Source: Oscarella lobularis
Taxonomy: Eukaryota; Porifera; Homoscleromorpha; Homosclerophorida; Oscarellidae
Direction of reading: 5' to 3'
NCBI RefSeq assembly: GCF_947507565.1
Contig: NC_089182.1
Span: forward strand, 1,302,001 to 1,366,000
DNA: 64,000 nt
The translations under genes and the position numbers were made by a program. Positions 63,491 through 64,000 of this stretch are shown here, piece by piece; the stretch's first letter is position 1, and the number at the start of each line of letters is the position of its first letter. The notes below the pieces were generated by a model. The model saw nothing but the letters and a program-made list of their open reading frames with translations, was not told the DNA's origin and searched no databases.

Positions 63491-64000
63491 TCAAATCATA
63501 GGTAAAATTGATTCGCAGCAGTTGCATAATGCACAAGCTATAAAGGCTATTTTGTCTAGAGGACTCACTCCCGATCCGTCGGTACACTTGATGAGATCGA
63601 TCGGGACAGTGGAGCTGAGAATAGTGTATTTGCCTCGTAGAAGGGAGATTGCTCGCTCAATGTGTATTCGGACGCGCGATAGCTTTCTCGCTAGATCCAC
63701 ATCTTCTTTCGGAAGTTGTTTTCGACACTTAGTAAAAGGCGGTATCTTCAGGACAGCGCCGTAGGATCCGACAGATTGCGCGATATTGAAGCCTCTGTCC
63801 GCTAACACTTCATCGCCTGGCAGCAGCTTTCGTAAAATTCCACATTGCTCAGTCAAATATTTATCTGACGTTCTGCCGCCCCAGCCTTTAGAGATGAATG
63901 TGATGACTCCGGTAGGACAAACCGATATTAAAAATTTTACTGTTTGATGATGCTTATAGTTTGAATACGACTGCGCTTTAGCTTTGAGGTCGCTTGGTCG
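63491..64000 (-). CDS. DDE transposase (Harbinger/ISL2EU type), 3' part only
   Basis: The - strand is open from the window edge to a stop at 63491: SYSNYKHHQTVKFLI, then ISKGWGGRTSDKYLTEQCG, PGDEVLADRGFNIAQSVGSY (second catalytic Asp), IPPFTKCRKQLPKEDVD and RIHIERAISLLRGKYTILSS (Glu). Unlike the copy at 36.5-38.1 kb, no stop interrupts this part. The first Asp and any THAP domain lie beyond 64000. Confidence 0.85.
   Translation of the reverse strand, partial: RPSDLKAKAQSYSNYKHHQTVKFLISVCPTGVITFISKGWGGRTSDKYLTEQCGILRKLLPGDEVLADRGFNIAQSVGSYGAVLKIPPFTKCRKQLPKEDVDLARKLSRVRIHIERAISLLRGKYTILSSTVPIDLIKCTDGSGVSPLDKIAFIACALCNCCESILPMI

Larger units (their letters stand above)
61745..64000. mobile_element. 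ISL2EU-like DNA transposon 2, partial
   Basis: Starts AGGGCTTATGCATGACGTCA right after AT (61743-61744), matching the terminal AGGGCTTAT of element 1. Gene order is reversed relative to element 1: YqaJ-PHD on + (61860-63474), DDE transposase on - (64000-63491). Its right end and target duplication lie beyond the window. Confidence 0.82.

Noticed and set aside
1-64000. CRISPR array, bacterial operon or phage region
   Set aside because: Introns, LTRs, TIR transposons and metazoan-type domains (THAP, PHD, MYND) show nuclear eukaryotic DNA; the tandem repeats have no spacer structure.

Overview
The window is metazoan-type nuclear DNA, made almost entirely of nested, mostly decaying transposable elements. 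The element families (Ty3/Gypsy, Penelope-like, Ngaro/DIRS, R2-type LINE with a restriction-like endonuclease, hAT, THAP/P-like, ISL2EU-like with YqaJ, and Academ-like with a RecQ helicase), short GT-AG introns of about 45-75 bp and TTAGGG-type repeat traces suggest an early-branching marine invertebrate such as a sponge or cnidarian. That assignment is an inference from content, not from a marker gene. I see no rRNA, no convincing functional tRNA and no CRISPR. The only protein-coding relic that does not look transposon-derived is a broken MYND-finger gene at about 9.2-11.6 kb.

Layout. 0-1.5 kb: P-like fragment and a 13-bp satellite. 1.47-6.41 kb: copy A of a 4.95-kb repeat (exon fragment, antisense Zn-type protein, integrase-core protein). 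8.0-8.9 kb: LTR/gag fragment. 9.2-11.6 kb: MYND pseudogene. 12.0-12.6 kb: inverted-repeat element holding a tRNA-like SINE. 15.07-20.85 kb: Ty3/Gypsy element with apparently identical 217-bp LTRs but a frameshift in integrase. 22.3-24.3 kb: dead Penelope-like element. 24.34-36.20 kb: copy B of the 4.95-kb repeat, split by a 5.86-kb insertion (a small TIR element that itself contains an Academ-type transposon) and by a 1.03-kb LINE. 36.46-40.03 kb: ISL2EU-like element inserted at the start codon of a DDE transposase gene. 41.15-45.5 kb: hAT relic split by a THAP-derived foldback, itself split by a satellite-rich TIR element. 46.7-52.45 kb: second Academ-type transposon, inserted in a P-like transposase. 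52.5-54.8 kb: Gypsy, LINE and zinc-knuckle fragments. 55.19-60.37 kb: Ngaro element with complete split direct repeats. 60.6-64 kb: a second DDE gene of the 40-kb family, broken by a second ISL2EU-like element that runs off the window.

The most interesting system is the pair of Academ-type transposons. Each has TIRs of about 210-270 bp starting TAGCCTCG, makes a 9-bp target duplication, and carries a RecQ-like helicase and a GDQLT-type (DUF6589-like) transposase in convergent orientation with 3' ends only 13-34 bp apart. Their transposases seem to carry different N-terminal DNA-binding modules (RFX-like winged helix versus ZAD-like zinc domain). Duplicated repeats and interrupted genes supply empty-site comparisons that date the insertions relative to one another.
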